In this document: in pieces, positions 26,594-34,456 of the stretch
Numbering within the stretch: position 1 is the first letter of the stretch
How the letters are laid out: the number at the start of each line of letters is the position of its first letter
NCBI GenBank assembly: GCA_016783285.1
Contig: JADHWW010000103.1
Coordinates: forward strand, 16,889 to 80,888
Reading direction: 5' to 3'
Source of the DNA: Anaerolineae bacterium
GTDB taxonomy: Bacteria > Chloroflexota > Anaerolineae > B4-G1
Length of the DNA: 64,000 nucleotides
The notes under the pieces: generated by a model
What the model saw: only the letters and a program-made list of their open reading frames with translations
The model's database searches: none
Told to the model about the DNA's origin: nothing
Position numbers and translations under genes: made by a program

Positions 26594-27772
26594 TCAGGGT
26601 CCGCTGCGCGGCCGGCCGAAGTCGGCGATGAAGTAGTAACCCCAATCGGTCTGGGCCAGACCCACGCCGATTTCCGAAAGCCAGGTACCGAGCAACGTGC
26701 GCCGGTGAGGGTCGTTGGGCGGCACTTCGTCCATCCAGATGTCCACCGCACCCTGGGGTGTCTGTCTCTGCGCCCAACATTCCGCCCAACTGGCAGGGTC
26801 GTAACCCACGCGCAGGATGCGCGTCTTGATGTCTGAGCCGTCAGAGCCGGTGTGGCTGCACCAGCCGCGCTGAGCGCAGTCGTTCGCCTGAGCCTGGGCT
26901 GCCAGCGCCAGCGTCTCGTTGTACGCCAGCGGCCCCAGGCCGTGCTGGGCGCGCACCTCGTTGATCAGCCGAACCGTTTCGTGGGGCCAGGCCGGGACGT
27001 CGGCAGATAATCGGATGACTGGAACAGCGGTGGGAGACGGCGACGGTGTGGTTGGCGTAGGGGACGCACCGGGGCCATCTGTGGTTGGAATGGGGGTTGG
27101 CGTGGGCGGCGAAACCGGTACTTCGGTCTCGCTCAGGACAGGCGTGGCGGTGGGGATGGGGGTGGGGGTGGGCGCAAGCGGTACGGTGGGCGCAAGCGGT
27201 ACGGCGGGCGCAAGCGGTACGGTGGGCGCAAGCGGTACGGCGGGCGCATCCAGCGGCAGCACCAGTTCCTGACCCGTTCGAATCAGGTCGGCGTCGGTCA
27301 GCCCGTTGACCGCCTGGAGTGTATCAGGTTTCAGACCATACGTCCGGGCTATGCCGACCAGCGTCTCCCCCTCTTTCACGACGTGCACGACCCAGAAGGA
27401 AGATGCCTCCTCCCAGCCGGCTTGCGGGGGGATGGAGAGCACCTGTCCAGTCTGCACGACGGTGGAATCCCCCATCCCGTTGTGCAGTTGGATCGCGGCC
27501 ATCGGCACGCCGTACTGTCTGGCCAGACCGAGCAGAGTGTCGCCGGGCTGGACAGTGTGGGTGGCTAAATCGGGTTCGGTTTGCGGCGGCTCTGTGGGTG
27601 TTGCGGCTGGCTCTGGGGGCGGGGTGGGTATGGGTGTGTGGGTATGTAAGGGTGCACCGGTCGGAAACGCTGAAGTGGTGGGCGCGACCGAATCGTCCGT
27701 GAGCTCCTTGGCACAGGAGGCCAGCAGGCAGAGAGTGCTCAGAGTGATAAGAAAACCGGTACGTCTGCTCAT
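26594..27772 (-). CDS. LysM-LysM-CAP domain lipoprotein
   Basis: 392 residues. Lipobox LLASC (Cys ~20), Pro/Thr-rich stretch, two LysM domains (HTVQPGDTLLGLARQYGVP at ~75-115 and HVVKEGETLVGIARTYGLK at ~130-172) that bind peptidoglycan or chitin-like glycan, a tandem-repeat linker (VPLAPx), then a CAP/SCP-family domain (LINEVRAQHGLGPLAYNETL, CSHTGSDGSDIKTRI, ECWAQ, PNDPHRRTLLG, EIGVGLAQ). A cell-envelope protein. The predicted promoter (27834-27862) lies 60 bp before the ATG. Confidence 0.87.
   Translation of the reverse strand: MSRRTGFLITLSTLCLLASCAKELTDDSVAPTTSAFPTGAPLHTHTPIPTPPPEPAATPTEPPQTEPDLATHTVQPGDTLLGLARQYGVPMAAIQLHNGMGDSTVVQTGQVLSIPPQAGWEEASSFWVVHVVKEGETLVGIARTYGLKPDTLQAVNGLTDADLIRTGQELVLPLDAPAVPLAPTVPLAPAVPLAPTVPLAPTPTPIPTATPVLSETEVPVSPPTPTPIPTTDGPGASPTPTTPSPSPTAVPVIRLSADVPAWPHETVRLINEVRAQHGLGPLAYNETLALAAQAQANDCAQRGWCSHTGSDGSDIKTRILRVGYDPASWAECWAQRQTPQGAVDIWMDEVPPNDPHRRTLLGTWLSEIGVGLAQTDWGYYFIADFGRPRSGP
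27172..27246. repeat. 18-bp minisatellite in the LysM/CAP gene
   Basis: Four full copies of an 18-bp unit (GGGCGCAAGCGGTACGGT) encode (A/T)VPLAP in the linker. Being a multiple of three, copy number change alters linker length only. Confidence 0.9.
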
Positions 27773-27773
27773 C

Positions 27774-27797
27774 GGTTAGTTGGTTAGTTGGTTAGGA
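27774..27797. repeat. GTTAGTTG heptamer array before a gene start
   Basis: Three to four GGTTAGTT units directly upstream of the LysM/CAP gene, the same family as at 18153 and 23902-23930. Confidence 0.8.
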
Positions 27798-27833
27798 TGT
27801 GGCTCACCGGCCTGGCGGGGCCGTGGTAAGGTT

Positions 27834-27862
27834 ATTGTACTCTGTGTGAGGGGGGATGTCAA
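27834..27862 (-). promoter_or_regulatory. Predicted promoter for the LysM/CAP gene
   Basis: Minus strand TTGACA (27862-27857), exactly 17 bp, TACAAT (27839-27834). Confidence 0.68.
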
Positions 27863-27956
27863 GAGGCCACCGCGACCTTTGCGTCTGGCAGTTAGATAAC
27901 TTGCCAGCCAGAGATCTAGATGGTGTAGGTGCGCGGCGCGGCGGGCAGGCTGAAGG

Positions 27957-29669
27957 TCAATCGCGAGTAGCACGCGTGTGCCCTCTGTGGTTCGTGACGA
28001 GGGCGGTGGTGCCCATCGCGGCCACAAGAACGCCGACGATTAGCCACGGCCGGCTGAGGGGGACGTCGGATCTGGGAAGAGGTATGGGGGTGGGTGTGAA
28101 AGTAGGTGTGCTGGTTGGTGTATTGGTCGGCGTGCTAGTTGGTGTGTTGGTTGGTGTGTTGGTTGGTGTCGGCGTGTTGGTCGGTGTGGGAGTGGGAGTG
28201 TTGGTGGGAGTCGGCGTGGGGGTAGGGGTAAAGGTAGGCGTGGGGGTAGGAAACGCGTTTGGGTCGGGCGTGGGGGTAGGTGATGCGTCTGGACCGGGCG
28301 TGACGTCAGAGGTAGTGTTCTCCACAGGCGGCACGGTTGGCGAGGAAGGTGGAGGGGCGGTGTCGGCGTTCAGCGAGGCATCTTCGACCAGCATGAACGG
28401 CGCACCGCCCATCTGGCAACCCTGGGCGCAGTTAGCGCCGGGAAGGTCGAGATAATAGTAGCCGCGCTCAGGATAAACGTAGTAGGCCGCGCCCCACACA
28501 TCCACCAGCAGCGCCCGGGTCGTGCGTGCTGCGATCATGGCGGTCTGCGGTTCGGGCGTGCGTGCCCAGACGACGGTCGTCGTCCGCGCCCCCCGGTCTA
28601 TCGCTACGACCGATATCTCGTCCCGGCGTTCCCAACTGCCACCCCGGAAGCCCGAAAGGTAGGTCGTCGCGACCTGATAGGCGGTGAAGGCGGGGCGACG
28701 GCTGCCGTCCATCTGTACCAACCCGAACGGTTCGGGGTCGGCGGCGAGGTCGGTCTCGGTGTCGGCCATTTTGTAGACGGCGATGCGCTGTGCGCCAGCG
28801 GCAATCTCCAGGCTGAAGGCCTGCACGATGAAAAAAGCCTGCTCCTCGGGCGAGACACGGGAGAGGTAGGCGTTAGTCTCTGCGATCCAAAAGGGCTTGT
28901 AGATGCCCCGGTCGTGAATCAGACGGTAATAGTGGGCCGTTATGTCGTAAATCTTCTCGGGCTCATGGTAGAGGTGAAGAGTAGCGACGTCGAAGTAGTA
29001 GTTGTTGGCCGCACCGTTGGGATCAGCGACGAGCGCGTCGACGAACTTACCGAACCAGTGTTCGTCATGCCAGTGAGTTACAGCCGCCATGTGAATGACG
29101 GCGTTGGGATTGGTCTCTTTAGCGACAGTGTAGGCGACGCGCAGCAACTGGATGAAGTCCTCAATGGAACCACCCCAGGTCATGTCTGGCGACCCCGGCG
29201 GGATTTCCGGCTCGTTCCACACGGTCCAGTGGTTAATGCGGCCAGCGTAGCGGGCGACGATGGTGCGCACGAAGGTGGCCCAGGTGTTGTTGGGATCGTC
29301 GGTGGGGAGATACAACCCCTGGGGGACGCCGGGTCCTATTTCCAGGTCGGTGGCCCAACCGGGCGTGGTGATCAGCAGACCTGTGACCTGGCGACCCTGG
29401 GCCAGTTCGCTGGCCAGGACCTGGTCGGAGATGGGGACGACATTCCACTCGTCAGGGCTGTTGGGCTGGATTCTGTTCCACTCGAAGGTAACGCGGGTCC
29501 AACCAGCGCCCAGCGCGGTGGCGGCAGCCGGGGCAGCGTAGGCCTCGACGACACCGAAGCGGTAGTCGGGAACACCCGTGGCGGTGACTGTGGGCGTCCG
29601 TAGGCTGAGAACGACGACCACCAGGAGTGTAGCGGCGAGGGCGAAGCGGATCCACCAGGTTCGTTTCAC
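27957..29669 (-). CDS. Membrane-anchored clan GH-A glycosidase
   Basis: 570 residues. N-terminal signal helix (FALAATLLVVVVLSL), then a TIM-barrel glycosidase of the GH39/GH5-like type: WTRVTFEWNRIQP, HWTVWNEPEIPPG (acid/base Glu in NEP, residue ~160), and PFWIAETNAYLS (candidate nucleophile Glu, ~265). A long Thr/Pro-rich linker (residues ~455-540) leads to a C-terminal membrane helix WLIVGVLVAAMGTTALV and a basic tail. It therefore spans the wall and works outside. Substrate unknown. The nearby plus-strand cluster has three relatives. Confidence 0.8.
   Translation of the reverse strand: MKRTWWIRFALAATLLVVVVLSLRTPTVTATGVPDYRFGVVEAYAAPAAATALGAGWTRVTFEWNRIQPNSPDEWNVVPISDQVLASELAQGRQVTGLLITTPGWATDLEIGPGVPQGLYLPTDDPNNTWATFVRTIVARYAGRINHWTVWNEPEIPPGSPDMTWGGSIEDFIQLLRVAYTVAKETNPNAVIHMAAVTHWHDEHWFGKFVDALVADPNGAANNYYFDVATLHLYHEPEKIYDITAHYYRLIHDRGIYKPFWIAETNAYLSRVSPEEQAFFIVQAFSLEIAAGAQRIAVYKMADTETDLAADPEPFGLVQMDGSRRPAFTAYQVATTYLSGFRGGSWERRDEISVVAIDRGARTTTVVWARTPEPQTAMIAARTTRALLVDVWGAAYYVYPERGYYYLDLPGANCAQGCQMGGAPFMLVEDASLNADTAPPPSSPTVPPVENTTSDVTPGPDASPTPTPDPNAFPTPTPTFTPTPTPTPTNTPTPTPTNTPTPTNTPTNTPTSTPTNTPTSTPTFTPTPIPLPRSDVPLSRPWLIVGVLVAAMGTTALVTNHRGHTRATRD
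28084..28300. repeat. Low-complexity TPTP/TNTP-coding stretch
   Basis: Degenerate GGTGTG/GTTGGT repeats coding for the Thr-Pro linker of the glycosidase at 27957-29669. It is a coding minisatellite, not a regulatory element. Confidence 0.8.
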
Positions 29670-29773
29670 GATATGTATGATAACACAGGCGGCAACAGTG
29701 TCAAGCCCGCTACCTTATGGTAACCAGTAATCAATATCCAATATCCAGATCTTTTGGGGGGGGACGCGCCTGT

Positions 29774-29802
29774 TTGCCAAAAGACCCCGCCTGTGCTAAA
29801 AT
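29774..29802 (+). promoter_or_regulatory. Predicted promoter for the 1230-residue gene
   Basis: TTGCCA (29774-29779), 17 bp, TAAAAT (29797-29802) with TG one base before, leaving a leader of about 100 bases before the ATG at 29911. Confidence 0.55.
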
Positions 29803-29910
29803 ACCCACTGCTTTTCCGTGCGGGGGGTAAGGCCGTTGTTTTCACGCCTGTCCTGCTATCGACATCTTCCCCCAGCGTGTAGTAACGAGCATCTTGCGTG
29901 AGGAGATACT

Positions 29911-32900
29911 ATGGGAGACACAGAGTCCGACATCCAGCCTGAGGAGCAGTTTGTAGAGCAGCCTACGTCACTGGAGGGCCAGATGGCCTCATCCGATCTT
30001 TCTGTCACGGAACTCGGGCTCCGCGCCCGCGCCAGACATGTGCTGCTTGGCGCAGGCGTCAACACCATCAGCGACGTGCTGGCCGCCCTTGAGGAGGGGG
30101 ATGAGGCTCTGACCGACCTGAGGGGCTTCGGGCCTAAGTCGCTGATCGACCTCAAGGAGCGGCTGCGGGAGCGCGGCTTCCTGCTGCCGGGTGAGGTGGC
30201 TCCGCCGCCCAAGGTCGTGGAGGCTGTGGAGGAGAGGGCCGCGCCAGAGGAGGAAACGCCGAGAGAGGCTGGCGTCGTTGCAGCGGAAGCCGTGCCGGAA
30301 CCAATGGCGCCACCCGAGGTCGTGGAGGAGGCTGCACCGGAGGAGGAAGCGCCGCAAGAGGCTGCCGCGTCAACGGATGCGGCCAGTGTTGCAGCGGAAG
30401 CCGTGCCGGGGGCAGTGGCGCTGGGCGAGCCTCTCCCGCTTGGCGAGCGATTCAGGGCCACCCTTGCCCAGGCTCGTGAACGTTTTAGCATTGGGGCCTG
30501 GCTCTACATTGCAATCGGTGCGCTGGTTATCGCTGCTTTGCTCTTGCCCCCTGTCTCACTCCTGGAGCGGCTGGGCATCGTCGGTTACACCATCCTGGAC
30601 GCCGCGAACCCCTCCATTTCCCACCCCGATGGACTGACGTTGAGCGTGGACCAAGAGGCTTTTACCGATCGCTTGCGCGTGCGGCTGGGATCGGTGACGC
30701 GCCTGGAGTTCCTGGAAGGCTCGGCCGGGGCCGCTCTGCGCCGGGCGGTCGAGGCTCTCCCCGATCACCTCATCGTCAAGAGTCCCCTCTACCAGATCCG
30801 AGTGCGCGGCAAGTCCTCTCAACCGGTGGCGATTGACGTGGTGATGCCCAACAACGCGGCGCCGTGGGAGACGCTCGACCTTTACACCTGGACCGGCGAG
30901 GCGTGGGAATGGGTGGGCAGCGAACTCCACGCCGAGGTCGTCGAGCACGAGTTCATCCGTGCTCAGGTGACCGATGTCCCGGCCTCCGTCGTGGTCGTCC
31001 AGACCAAGCAGATCACGCCGACCGTCGCCATCTCCCTGGAACCGGACGACAACCCGGTGACCACTGCTGCTGGCGTGCTTGATGAGGTCAATCCTACGGG
31101 CCTCCTGTTGGGCAACATGGGTGGTTTCACCGGTGATCCCGACAACCTGCTGCAGCCAGACGAAGGGGCGGCCTACGTCGTGTTGCCCACACTGCGCAAC
31201 TGGGCTCCGGGCGCGACCGTCAACCGGGGTTTGCTTTCCGACGTGCTGACGATGTCCGAAGTTCAGGAGGCTCACATCGCCAATATCGTGCAATTGTGCA
31301 CCGAGAGAGGTTTCGCCGGCGTGGACGTGGACTACCGGGGGGTCGCGCCTGAAGATCGGGACGCTTACAGCGATTTCATCAGCGCGCTCTCCCGTGCCCT
31401 TCACGCGGAAGGGCTGCGGCTGACCCTCGTCGTCGGGGCCCCGACACCCACCGATGGCGAGTGGGACACGGGAGGCTACGACTGGGTCAGACTTGGCGCT
31501 GCTGCTGATACGATCAAGGTCCCTTTTCCTGAGGACCCCACTGCTTACGTCGAGGGGGGCGAGACGCAACGGTTGCTCGATTGGGCCACGGCCCGGGTGG
31601 AGCGCTACAAATTGCGTATGTTGGTCTCCTCCCTCAGCGTTGAGCGAGGCAGTGACGAGCTCAGAACCGTCTCGCTGGAGCAGGCGCTGGCCCCCTTTGG
31701 AGAAGTGGTGGCGATTGACAACGTGAGCCAGGTTGAGCCGGGCAGCCAGGTGGAGTTCGGCTTGTCGGGCCGGCTGCTGAGCATCACGCCTCAAGAGACC
31801 ACCGGCACCTACCGCCTTCAATACGAGGCTGAAGATGGAGGGAGTCACACCGTCTGGCTCGGCACTGCGGCCAATCTCGCCACCAAGTTGCATTGGGCAC
31901 TGAGGTACCACCTGGGCGGCATCGCGGTGGCCGATATGCTTGATCCCGGCAACGATGTAGGCATCGTGGATGCGGTGGCAAGTTATCGGACAGCCGCTAC
32001 CCCTCCTGTGGGTCAGGAGATGGAGGTTGTGTGGACTGCTGCCAGCGCAGCGACAATCGTAGATCAACAGACTTCGCCCTTCACTGAGCCGGGCTACACC
32101 TGGATGGTGATGGCGACGAGCGGCACTTACACCGTCGGCGCGACGATCGCGGGCTTCGACCACGGCTCCGTGGCAGTCACCGTGGCCGAATCAGCACCGG
32201 CGGCCACTCCGGTGGCGGCACTTGTGGTGACGCCGGAGGTGACGACGACGGTGGAGACGACAGCGACGGTGGCTACAAGAGAGGTGATCTCCGCCTGTCT
32301 CAACGTTTCCTACATAGCCGACGTGACCATCCCCGACAACACGCAAGTGGAGAATGAGGAGGAGTTCGAGAAGATCTGGCGTGTGCGCAACAGTGGGACG
32401 TGCGCCTGGCCTGAAGATGCTCTCCTGGCCTTCGCCAGCGGCGCGCAGATGGGGGCACCGGAGAGCGTCGAGGTGGGTGCGGCGGAGCCTGGCGAAGAGG
32501 TGGATGTCAGTGTGAGGATGAAAGCCCCTGCCGATCCGGGTGTCTACCAAGGCACCTGGCGACTGAAGGTGCCAGAGGGGTTCTTCGGCACCAACCTCTC
32601 TGTGGTGATCCAGGCCGGGGATGTGGCAGAGGTGGTTCCAACCCCCGAGCCTGGGGTCGTGCCCCCAGCACCCGCGCCGGTCAGTGGCGGTTCGTTCGAG
32701 TTGGGAGCACATATTACCGGTGGTTTCTCTCACGCTGACAAGATGCACTATGCCGGTATGACGTGGGCGAAGGAGCAGGTAGGTTATGGGGGAAACGCTT
32801 CGAGCCTCATCGCAGACGCGCACGCCAACGGATTCAAGATCCAGGTGAGCGCCCTGGGTTCGGCTGACATGGTCACTAAGGGCGGCTTCGAGCAGGACTT

Positions 32901-33603
32901 TGCCAACTGGGTGGCCGGGATCGCGGCGGCCGGGGCTGATGCCATCGAGATATGGAACGAGCCCAATATTGACCGCGAGTGGCAGATCGGTCACATCAGC
33001 CCGCAGGCATACACGAACTTGCTGTGTGCTGCCTACAGCGCCATCAAGGCCGCGAATCCTGGTACATTGGTCATCAGCGGCGCGCCGGCCCCGACCGGTT
33101 GGTTTGGCGGCTGCAGCCCCAACGGTTGTGACGACGCGCCATGGATGGCGGGACTGCGCGACGCGGGCGCGGCCAACTGTATGGACTACATCGGCGCACA
33201 CCACAATGCAGGCGCCACGTCCCCCTCGGCCCGCAGCGGCCACCCGGCCGGCACCCATCATTCCTGGTATTTCCTGCCACAGACCGAATTGTACTACAAT
33301 ACGTTCGGCGGGGCGCGCAAGGTGTTCTACACCGAGATGGGTTACGCCTCGCAGGAGGGCGTGCCAACGTTCTCGGATGCCTTTGCCTGGGCACGGGGTA
33401 TAACCAATGCCCAACAAGCGGCCTGGCTGGCCGAAGCGGCACAACTGAGCACCAGCACCGGGATGGTGCGCTGTATCATCATCTGGAACATTGGCAGGAG
33501 TCGCTACGCTGGCTATGACCCGCAGGATGGCTACAACATCATCCGGCCTGGCGGGGGTTGCCCGGCCTGCGACGCACTCAACGCCGTGCTGGGTTCGCGT
33601 TGA
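29911..33603 (+). CDS. Alpha-CTD-like domain, membrane helix and glycosidase fusion protein
   Basis: 1230 residues. (1) Residues ~30-90: a helix-hairpin-helix domain like the RNA polymerase alpha C-terminal domain (LGLRARARHVLLGAG, DLRGFGPKSLIDLKERLRERGF). (2) ~95-180: Ala/Glu/Pro-rich linker. (3) ~194-214: one membrane helix. (4) ~380-690: a GH18-like barrel whose DxxDxDxE motif reads AGVDVDYRG, lacking the catalytic Glu. (5) ~790-900: an NBR1-type Ig domain (VTIPDNTQVENEEEFEKIWR). (6) ~925-1230: a clan GH-A glycosidase (IEIWNEPNIDREW acid/base, VFYTEMGYAS nucleophile). The N-terminus should face the cytosol and the rest the outside. Start ATG follows TGAGGAGA. Confidence 0.8.
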   Translation: MGDTESDIQPEEQFVEQPTSLEGQMASSDLSVTELGLRARARHVLLGAGVNTISDVLAALEEGDEALTDLRGFGPKSLIDLKERLRERGFLLPGEVAPPPKVVEAVEERAAPEEETPREAGVVAAEAVPEPMAPPEVVEEAAPEEEAPQEAAASTDAASVAAEAVPGAVALGEPLPLGERFRATLAQARERFSIGAWLYIAIGALVIAALLLPPVSLLERLGIVGYTILDAANPSISHPDGLTLSVDQEAFTDRLRVRLGSVTRLEFLEGSAGAALRRAVEALPDHLIVKSPLYQIRVRGKSSQPVAIDVVMPNNAAPWETLDLYTWTGEAWEWVGSELHAEVVEHEFIRAQVTDVPASVVVVQTKQITPTVAISLEPDDNPVTTAAGVLDEVNPTGLLLGNMGGFTGDPDNLLQPDEGAAYVVLPTLRNWAPGATVNRGLLSDVLTMSEVQEAHIANIVQLCTERGFAGVDVDYRGVAPEDRDAYSDFISALSRALHAEGLRLTLVVGAPTPTDGEWDTGGYDWVRLGAAADTIKVPFPEDPTAYVEGGETQRLLDWATARVERYKLRMLVSSLSVERGSDELRTVSLEQALAPFGEVVAIDNVSQVEPGSQVEFGLSGRLLSITPQETTGTYRLQYEAEDGGSHTVWLGTAANLATKLHWALRYHLGGIAVADMLDPGNDVGIVDAVASYRTAATPPVGQEMEVVWTAASAATIVDQQTSPFTEPGYTWMVMATSGTYTVGATIAGFDHGSVAVTVAESAPAATPVAALVVTPEVTTTVETTATVATREVISACLNVSYIADVTIPDNTQVENEEEFEKIWRVRNSGTCAWPEDALLAFASGAQMGAPESVEVGAAEPGEEVDVSVRMKAPADPGVYQGTWRLKVPEGFFGTNLSVVIQAGDVAEVVPTPEPGVVPPAPAPVSGGSFELGAHITGGFSHADKMHYAGMTWAKEQVGYGGNASSLIADAHANGFKIQVSALGSADMVTKGGFEQDFANWVAGIAAAGADAIEIWNEPNIDREWQIGHISPQAYTNLLCAAYSAIKAANPGTLVISGAPAPTGWFGGCSPNGCDDAPWMAGLRDAGAANCMDYIGAHHNAGATSPSARSGHPAGTHHSWYFLPQTELYYNTFGGARKVFYTEMGYASQEGVPTFSDAFAWARGITNAQQAAWLAEAAQLSTSTGMVRCIIIWNIGRSRYAGYDPQDGYNIIRPGGGCPACDALNAVLGSR

Positions 33604-33642
33604 GGGGGTGTTGACCGGGACTGCGCATCATGCTATACTGAT
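33551..33642 (+). repeat. Direct repeat A: glycosidase gene tail plus promoter
   Basis: Covers the last ~16 codons of the preceding gene (CPACDALNAVLGSR-stop) and the TTGACC-17-TATACT promoter after it. About 88% identical by hand alignment to repeat B at 33946-34037. The ~300 bp between the copies hold an antitoxin gene. Confidence 0.88.
33611..33639 (+). promoter_or_regulatory. Predicted promoter, copy A
   Basis: TTGACC (33611-33616), 17 bp, TATACT (33634-33639), with TGC just before. Placed to transcribe the antitoxin gene at 33685. Confidence 0.65.
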
Positions 33643-33684
33643 GTCAGGCTCGCGGCGAGAGATTTGTGGGAGATTGATTTCAAA

Positions 33685-34008
33685 ATGTCTATGATTGATA
33701 GTCGCCTCATGGTTCAAGTTAGTGTAGATGAAATAGGACAAGACCTATCAGCTTATCTTCTGCGTGTGGAAGCCGGTGAGACACTTGTTATCGTGAAAGC
33801 CGGCAAACCAATGGCAGAACTCAGGCCCGTTGCCTCAACTTCCAAGCCAGTACGACCTCTTGGGTTATGCACCGGAGAGTTTGTTGTGCCAGACGACTTT
33901 GACGATCCATTACCAGAGAACATCATTCGAAAGTTTGAGGGACGATCGGGGCTTGCCCGGCCTGCGACGCGCTCCACGCCGTGCTGGGTTCGCGCTGAGG
34001 AGTGTTGA
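33685..34008 (+). CDS. Phd/YefM-type antitoxin, orphan
   Basis: 107 residues from the ATG at 33685 (33709 is also possible). VQVSVDEIGQDLSAYLLRV, ETLVIVKAGKPMAELRPV and the C-terminal DDFDDPLPENIIRKFEG are the Phd/YefM DNA-binding antitoxin pattern common in Chloroflexota and cyanobacteria, where the next gene is usually a PIN toxin. None follows here. After KFEG the frame runs into repeat B, adding about 21 unnatural residues (RSGLARPATRSTPCW and on), so the original stop was lost at the insertion point. Confidence 0.82.
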   Translation: MSMIDSRLMVQVSVDEIGQDLSAYLLRVEAGETLVIVKAGKPMAELRPVASTSKPVRPLGLCTGEFVVPDDFDDPLPENIIRKFEGRSGLARPATRSTPCWVRAEEC

Positions 34009-34037
34009 CCAGGAGGGCGGGTCATGCTATACTGATG
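33946..34037 (+). repeat. Direct repeat B: duplicated glycosidase gene tail plus promoter
   Basis: Still encodes CPACDALHAVLGSR-stop in its own frame and carries the same promoter. It abuts the antitoxin directly and leads into the gene at 34096. Confidence 0.88.
34005..34033 (+). promoter_or_regulatory. Predicted promoter, copy B
   Basis: TTGACC (34005-34010), 17 bp, TATACT (34028-34033). Placed to transcribe the small membrane protein gene at 34096. Confidence 0.62.
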
Positions 34038-34095
34038 GCAACGAAGGCGAGCGCTGACTGAAGAGAAAGAGGTCCGGGAGCCACAAGAGGCTTAC

Positions 34096-34374
34096 GTGAC
34101 CGAGGTCCCGCCCTACTATGACCGTTTCATCGAAGAGCGAGACCGGCGCATCGCGGCCGAGTTGCGCGAACTGCGGGCACCCGTCGGGATTAACACCCAG
34201 CGGATCGAGGAACTGCGGGTGGATCTACTGCGTGGTTTCGAGGAAGCGCGGAAGGAACGTCGCCGGATTGAGAGCAAGATGGATACTCAGTTCCACTGGA
34301 CCGTCGGCCTGTTGATGCCTATCGTGGTTGGCATCCTGGTGGTCATCATGCGCGTTTTCTTCGGCCTGCCCTAG
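34096..34374 (+). CDS. Small coiled-coil protein with C-terminal membrane helix
   Basis: 92 residues from a GTG. An acidic/basic helical region (EERDRRIAAELRELRAP, RIEELRVDLLRGFEEARKER) likely forms a coiled coil, and the C-terminus is one membrane helix (VGLLMPIVVGILVVIMRVFFG). A tail-anchored layout facing the cytosol. Similar proteins with 'ridERfe..d..r.e...G...tlq' patterns are common in this phylum, function unknown. Confidence 0.72.
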   Translation: MTEVPPYYDRFIEERDRRIAAELRELRAPVGINTQRIEELRVDLLRGFEEARKERRRIESKMDTQFHWTVGLLMPIVVGILVVIMRVFFGLP

Positions 34375-34456
34375 CGTGTGCTTCTTCTGAGTGATAAGGA
34401 GAATAAGACGGGGGGTTCGGCTGCAGCCGAGCCCTCTTGCCTGTGAGGAGGTCACA

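Noticed and set aside
28084..28300. Tandem GT-rich repeats considered as a CRISPR or regulatory array
   Set aside because: No regular spacers; the repeats code for a Thr-Pro linker.
30556..32163. Long open frame (535 codons) on the minus strand, opposite the glycosidase fusion gene
   Set aside because: Its residues are Arg/His/Gly-rich with no family motif, and it mirrors the codon bias of the plus-strand gene; a shadow.
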